Shown: piece after piece, positions 1 to 64,000 of the stretch | Numbering within the stretch: the stretch's first letter is position 1 | Layout of the letters: every line of letters starts with the position of its first letter | Assembly (NCBI GenBank): GCA_036971475.1 | Contig: JBAIZL010000001.1 | Span: 82,041,483-82,105,482, forward strand | Origin: Prosapia bicincta | Taxonomy: Eukaryota; Arthropoda; Insecta; Hemiptera; Cercopidae | Direction of reading: 5' to 3' | Length of the DNA stretch: 64,000 nt | Notes under the pieces: generated by a model | What the model saw: the letters and a program-made list of their open reading frames with translations, nothing else | What the model was told of the DNA's origin: nothing | The model's database searches: none | Program-made: the position numbers and the translations under genes

Positions 1-475
1 CAATCTGGTTTTCTCGGCAACTGTTTTTTTACAAGCAAAGGTACAATTATTTCAGAAATTACAAGTAGTAGAGTAGTAATGAAATTTTTTGTTTATTTGC
101 TATGAGCATTGTCACTCTTGTTATTCTATCTTTATAAATCATTATAAAATCGTTTATTTATCATTTCAAAGAGTTGATTTTTTAAAGTTATCTTTAATAT
201 ATTACACAAAAGATTTATACATTAACATATTTCAACTAAAGTATTAAGGAATACTCATAGGTATTTTTATTCTTTGTGAGTATTCGTTGTTGCATTTTTT
301 ATTCTTAAATATGTTATAACTTTTCTGTTGGTCTTACACTCTTTCTTGATATTTTTAATGTAAAAGTGATTTTGGATTTTATAAGTTATTTTTTGAGAAT
401 CTAGGTTGGTGCTAGTTAGACCATTAATATTCTGTATCTGAAGTGTATTCTTTGATATATTATTGACACCCTAAC
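1..475. other. AT-rich flank, no feature seen
   Basis: This stretch is AT-rich and has short homopolymer runs. I see no long reading frame, repeat or RNA gene. It could hold part of the 5' flank of the gustatory-receptor gene, but nothing in the sequence shows that. Confidence 0.5.
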
Positions 476-740
476 ATGGAACTATCCACAGATGTTAAGA
501 AACCTTCATCATTTTGCAACGGACCGGCTCCACGACTCAACGCCCGCAACCCTTTTGCCAAGCGCCGCCGCCAGCCCATCCTTCCGCTGCTAGGTAAAAA
601 TTTTGAAACGAGCCGGTCCGGCCTACGGCCAGAACCCTGTGCAATGCTCCCCAAAATCTGCCAGAGGACCAGTCACTGAACTTTATTTAAAAACATAACT
701 CGCTGAGATTTAACCCTTTGGGTATCCATTCCCGGAGAAT
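476..740. other. GC-rich islet of unknown origin
   Basis: This is a sharp rise in GC inside very AT-rich DNA. Both strands stay open for about 60 codons (476-679 on +, 460-654 on -). The minus frame is rich in Arg, Gly and Ser; the plus frame is Arg- and Pro-rich. I recognise neither product. The abrupt composition change suggests a fragment of a mobile element or an old coding insert rather than native intergenic DNA, but this is inference. Confidence 0.3.
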
Positions 741-964
741 TGGTTCAATTGAAGGCATATTATAACTAACTGACCATTTTGGTTTAGGATTATGTACGAA
801 ATTTGTTTAAATAAATATAATTACGGTTTTGTTGTAAGTTAGTAAAACACGTCGGTTTTTATTAATTTAAAATTTAATTTACGTTACAGCACAGTTTGTA
901 AACATGTTTATATCTTTAAAACTCTATTTAATCATCTAACATATCTTTAACCTTCAGTATGTAT

Positions 965-1675
965 CTATATTTGTTGTATAACTTCTTTAGTAAACAAATA
1001 ACTTTTATATCGCCTTCTTCTTATCTTTACTTCTTTATCAGAATTTTAGGATATTTTATATTTACTTTAAGATGAAATTTTATTCTTTCTAGGTTATTAA
1101 TTTAAATTTTCAAAATTTATTTTAATATTGTTCTTCAATTTAAAACTTCTAGATTAATCGCAAAAATTTACTTTAATTTTCTCTATAGGATGTTAATTTA
1201 TTTTCCGAACTTCTTTACGATTTATTTATTTAATCAATCCTTTCATTTGACTTTGGTATCTCAAACCAAATATAAAAAACAACAGACATTTTAAAAACAA
1301 AATTCTTTTCTTTCATTATAAACTTTGTAACTTCTTTTGTAAACAAACAAGTTTTATATCACCTTTCCTTACCTTCGTTCTTTTCTAAAATTTACTACAA
1401 TTTTTAATTTAATTTAAAATAAAAACTAATCCTTTTTTTGTTAATATTAAAGACTCAAAATTTATTACTTAATAGTTTCTTCAATTTAAAACTTCTAATT
1501 TAATTTGCAAAATTCTATTTTACTTTTCTGTACAAGATTTCACTTTGTTTTCCAAGACTTCACTTTAATTTAACTTATTTACACAACCCTTTCATTGTAC
1601 TTTGGTATCTTAAACCAACTATAAAAAACAACAGACATTTAAAACACAAAATTCTTTTCTTTCATTCATTTTGAA
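965..1675. repeat. Degenerate ~345-bp tandem duplication
   Basis: Two adjacent AT-rich units of about 345 bp share the same order of landmarks. A block with 'tttggtatct' followed by 'aaaaaacaacagacattt' ends unit one near 1246-1315 and recurs near 1592-1665. Blocks with 'cttcaatttaaaacttcta' at about 1133 and 1478 match as well. The copies have diverged by substitutions and small indels, so the duplication is not recent. I see no coding function. Confidence 0.6.
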
Positions 1676-2279
1676 ATATTTTATATCTTTCTTGAAATTT
1701 TACAACAATTAATTTTAACCCACGTGAGAACAATTTATAATTCTCACCGTCTTTATCTCTAACATAGCTTATTTCTATAACTGAAATTTATTTAAAAAAT
1801 TTTTATGGCTTTAATTTACTTCATCGGATCTACATATTCTTTTTCCAAAATTTCACTTTCTTATTTTAAATTGTTCTGTCAAAACTCAATATAATTTGCT
1901 TTTCAATTTTTGCAATGAAAAATTCAGTGTCATTTTAGTAATGCTTTTTCTATTTTAAAATCTTTATAAAATTCTTAAATAATTTTGAAATTAATTATTT
2001 TCTTTCATATATCCGTTTTCCCGGGTCAACCTCTATTCTATACAAGTTACGTTGCAAAACAGCCATATTTCGTGGCTTCAACAAAGTGATAGTCAATTTG
2101 AACTTACTTGACCACAAATTTAAAATCCCTTTTCTACTAAATTATTTATTTGCATTTAACTACATTAACATTTAAATTTTTATTTATTTATTTATTTATT
2201 TTATGTTCAAAACTGCCTTTTACATTCATTTTAACGTTCAAAAATTTATTACCAAACATTTTGATTTGTACCTTTTAGA

Positions 2280-3230
2280 TCTATAAAGGGAGGGTTCCCA
2301 ATTTTAGTTTGAGGTAGCTACCACCAACTAAAGCTATCCCCTCCACTTTCTCTCTGAAACAAAGCCACTCCTCCATTTTCCACTTTTGCAAAATTTATTT
2401 AAATTTAAACTTTAAAATTTCAAAAACTTCCCCAAAACTTCAAAATAAAATTTTTAATTTATCGAGAGAGAGAGAGAGAGAGAAGCTAAAATCTGAGTTA
2501 AGTCCTTCCTGGTCCGTCGTCATCTCTCATCTCTTTTTTGGCTGCACATCTTGGATGTTAGACCCGTCCGAAGCTGGCGTCACTTCTGGTCCATTGTTCC
2601 CATGTTGCCACCTGACCAAAACAAACGATACGCTTTCTCGCTCGAAATTCTACATCTTTATTTATAGTTTTATTTTAACTCCTGGATCTAGTCTTTTAAT
2701 ACTCCTTTAACACTGTCTCTAAACTTTTCGAAATTAATTTTACTCCCGGTTTTGATCTAATCTTTATTTTACATTACACTCTTCAAAATTAAATTTTATA
2801 AGTGAATTTAGTTACTTTTAACTCTAAACTATTTAAACACTTCAATTTAGGAACTGTTCATTTTTTATATTAGCTCAAGTTTTTATTCAACCTACTTTTC
2901 TGCAACAAATTTTCTCGAGGACGCTACGAGTTTGCTGTTAAACGACGAAAACCTCTTTTGGAGAGTTTCCTCCCCAAAAGGGGTTTAAAACACACGGCAC
3001 TATATTTCAGCGATATCACTTTCGCTCTTAGCCCTGCATTTTCTTAATTAACTTATCGGCTTGAAACACTGTAAGAGTTGAACAAAACTGAGCGCACTCG
3101 CACACAACTGCTCTCTTCAAAGTCCTAAGTAACACTAACAACATTTTGGACGTTCTCAGGCATTGTCAACCCCTCCCGGCTGCTTTATACTAATAACATA
3201 ACTCCAAATCGTGGTGTGACCGGACGCTTT
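2280..3230. other. Mixed-composition segment, unidentified
   Basis: GC rises locally, with polypyrimidine-rich stretches, a (GA)n run at about 2464-2482 and a short self-complementary block near 2950-2985 (ctcttttggag / ctccccaaaag). It has no convincing ORF. The texture resembles a decayed terminal repeat or the 5' region of a retroelement, but no diagnostic end or family motif could be recognised. Confidence 0.25.
2464..2482. repeat. (GA)n microsatellite
   Basis: A perfect GA dinucleotide run of about 19 bp. Confidence 0.9.
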
Positions 3231-4498
3231 GTCTAGCTTATGTTCGGCTTGCGAATTCAATGATCTCTCTGCCTGTTTTCGAAATATCCATAAATTCCTT
3301 AATTTTAATTTAACTCCCTCGGGATACTCCGTATTTGGTTTTTCGTCTCTTCACTTTGTTCTTCATTTTGCGTCGAATGTCGATGGTCTCTTTAGGCGGA
3401 TTTTAACCTTTTACCCCTTTCAAATATGTAAAAATCCCCTTACCCAGAAAATGGTTTTATTTCTATCCCTTAAACTCGTTAAATTAAAATTAATTTTGCC
3501 TACAGCATTTTTATTTTGTGTTGGCTTTGCTATTTTGACTACAAAACTTTTTTAAAATTTATGAAATTTACAATTACACTTGCAACAGTAAAATGTGACA
3601 TATTAGTTCGTTGTAATTTATGTTTCCTGGATAGATGTTTAAAAGAGTCAAATTTATTGCAAAATTTATTTCTAATAATTATTTTGGTTAGCTATTCTGT
3701 TATAAATAATTTTTAATGATATTTAAAAAATTTTCTTTAAATAAATCTGATTGCCAGGAAAAACTCCATGCTATCTCTGCAGGAACCTTTGATGGCTAGG
3801 GTATATTTATGTATAAAGCTTTCCTAGCTATTGTAGGTAATATATAAGTTGTGTTATTACTTTAGATTTTGCTCTTTTCAATGTTCGTAACTGCAAAAGT
3901 TCAGGTTTTTCTCAATAAACTTCTAGCTCACATGCCTCCTTTTTTTTATCCAATTTCATCTCAACAAGTGATCCAATAATAAATAACACGAAACACCCTC
4001 TAACCATCAAGGGCCAGTGAAGATGGAATCAAATAATGTCATTATAAAATCATTGTGCCTAGAGGATGGTTTGGGTTTTTATTATAAATTCGCCACAGTT
4101 TGTTCCAAAATAGGTATATGGTACATTTATCTTGATAACATCTGATATACTCTTCTGTCATAAACCTTTCACACATCCATAATTTCTTCTGTTAAATTAA
4201 TTTTTTAAACAAACTAAAAGATAGAATGATACAATTTTTTTATATTTCGGCTTTCAAACAACAAAATAAATTTCTTGCTATGGGATTGAAGCAACTATTA
4301 TTTTAAATATATTCTACTGCAGTCTTAAATCCTTGATTGAATACATTCATGTGTCATAAGGTAATTCACTCTTTTTCTTTTTAAAAACTCTAGTTGTTAC
4401 TATAGTAAACGATTTAGGTAGGAACACAAACCAAAGTTTAAAAATCAAAGGTAATGAAAGAAATACTGAAAAAATAACTGACTGTTGATTAATTTCAG
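3231..4498. other. AT-rich DNA, no feature seen
   Basis: The open frame at 3229-3555 has a hydrophobic but low-complexity product with no family signature and is probably chance. The missing first exon of the receptor gene may lie in or before this stretch, but I could not pick it out. Confidence 0.4.
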
Positions 4499-63071
<58,573 letters not shown>

Positions 63072-63279
63072 GTAAACACAGTATCAATTTGTATATTTAA
63101 ATTGTTTAATAACTTGAAATATGCTATATATACTTTTTACATCTTGGAGTTAGATTTTTACTGTAAACCTTTGTCGCAATTGTCCAATTTGCCTTAGTAA
63201 TGGAGGATAGTTTGCAGATATCCCTTTAGTACTTATGAGAGTAATTTGTTGAGGGATTTTTGCAGTACCCTAAAGTAGG

Positions 63280-63960
63280 ATTTGTTCTAGTATTTCTTCA
63301 TCAGGATGACAAGCACTACTCAATACTGAGTCCAAGAAGTTGAATCAGGAAAATTATCTGATATCTCAAATTCTTGCACGAGCAACAAAAGTAGTTCATT
63401 TCGAATATATCTACTGGCATCTAGGTCTATATAAGTTTTTATCTACACAATTAACACAGTTAAATTTATAAGAAAATAATACCCATTGTGATGTGCTGGG
63501 GAATAACAAGGCAGATGAAATAATTAAGAAGGCAACTTCAGTACAGCCAGCAAAGAGCAAATTGTTTCCTTTTGTGAAATTCTGGAGCTCATGAGAGAGG
63601 TGCTTCAGGAGGGTATGTACAAAAAAAAAAAAAAATACAATGTCTTATCAGCTAAATGTTTTTATGCAACACCAAAAAAGAATCAGTTGAGAAAGATATG
63701 CAGGTTTGTGACCAGTAGATCAACTGGTCATATTATTACCCAAAAGTAGCTGCATGTCTTCAATTTTACAGAAACTCCTCAAAAAAATTGAAGAGGGGGA
63801 TTTCGACAAGGAGGTGTCCTATACTGGTCAAAGATGTTTTGAAAGGGGAGGTCATTGAAATGAACTGAAGCCCTTGATAGAGAAGTTACTACACTCTCAC
63901 ATTTAGAGCTTCATTGGACATTTTGCTATTGGCTGTACCATGAGGAAGAAGTAAAAAACT
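63280..63960 (+). pseudogene. LINE-J4: non-LTR RNase H and tail relic
   Basis: A + strand frame with THCDVLGNNKADEIIKKATS (63482-63540) matches the RNase H end 'H.G..GNE.AD..AK.A' of Jockey-type elements. Further frames give NQLRKICRFVTSRSTGHIIT (63672-63740), like the 'LL.TGH..L..HL' that follows RNase H. Stops and shifts break it, and both limits are approximate. It may belong to the LINE-J1 family, whose RNase H is not otherwise seen here. Confidence 0.6.
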
Positions 63961-64000
63961 GTCTTCGAAAAATTGGTTTTAAGAGTGAATATTATTCTGG

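Noticed and set aside
3229..3716. Two overlapping hydrophobic ORFs considered as the missing N-terminal receptor exon
   Set aside because: The products do not resemble the receptor N-terminus, and no donor with the required phase (1) could be tied to a conserved motif.
63072..63197. Read-through of receptor exon 7 into VNTVSICIFKLF as the C-terminus
   Set aside because: It lacks the TYxxxxxQF ending and follows a good GTAAAC donor at the position of the known conserved phase-0 intron.

Overview
The window reads as AT-rich, intron-dominated arthropod (most likely insect) genomic DNA. Two things support this: a gustatory-receptor gene of the insect sugar-receptor type, and a repeat load of Penelope-like elements (PLEs), a BEL/Pao LTR element, Jockey-like LINEs, hAT, mariner-like and pogo-like relics. 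The species cannot be fixed from this sequence. I saw no tRNA, rRNA, CRISPR array or bacterial gene.

The one host gene I can support lies on the + strand and spans almost the whole window. Seven small exons (4499-4646, 19869-19984, 25974-26156, 34366-34646, 43767-43921, 54880-55042, 62982-63071) have GT-AG borders, no stop codons and compatible phases. Together they encode about 378 residues of a seven-transmembrane gustatory receptor. The N-terminal exon(s) upstream of 4499 and the last exon downstream of 63071 were not found. The rest of the window is the introns of this gene (about 15.2, 6.0, 8.2, 9.1, 11.0 and 7.9 kb, plus an open-ended seventh), filled with mobile elements.

Layout. 1-4.5 kb: AT-rich 5' flank with a GC islet and a ~345-bp tandem duplication. 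Intron 1: an inverted PLE-A dimer split by a 6.6-kb BEL/Pao element with 5-bp target duplications, then PLE-D, G, B, C and E copies between (TA)n tracts. Intron 2: a hAT relic and a Jockey-like LINE. Intron 3: PLE-B copies and a second hAT relic. Intron 4: PLE-A, B, E and F copies, a pogo-like element and a LINE relic. Intron 5: a 3 x 224-bp ribozyme-bearing tandem array right behind the donor site, a mariner-like relic, a LINE relic, the best-preserved PLE (603-codon RT/GIY-YIG ORF) and a dense PLE-C cluster. Intron 6: a hAT relic broken by PLE-B, a 133-bp direct repeat, PLE-A, a minisatellite and PLE-B. Intron 7: a LINE RNase H relic. PLE-A to PLE-H are local labels used only here.

The most interesting system is the PLE set. 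Most copies end in a hammerhead-ribozyme (HHR) fold with a tiny palindromic stem III, of the kind expected to cleave as a dimer. PLE-A and PLE-D2 keep the usual core (CUGANGA). PLE-B and PLE-C, a decayed PLE-F and probably PLE-D1 instead carry UUGANAA. That is a paired change (C3 to U and G8 to A) that preserves the core 3-8 base pair. The 3' ends of copies run past the ribozyme and stop 15-30 nt after the element's own start codon. One PLE-C copy is a direct tandem of units, and most copies are head-to-head inverted dimers. These features fit a multimeric, ribozyme-processed RNA template.
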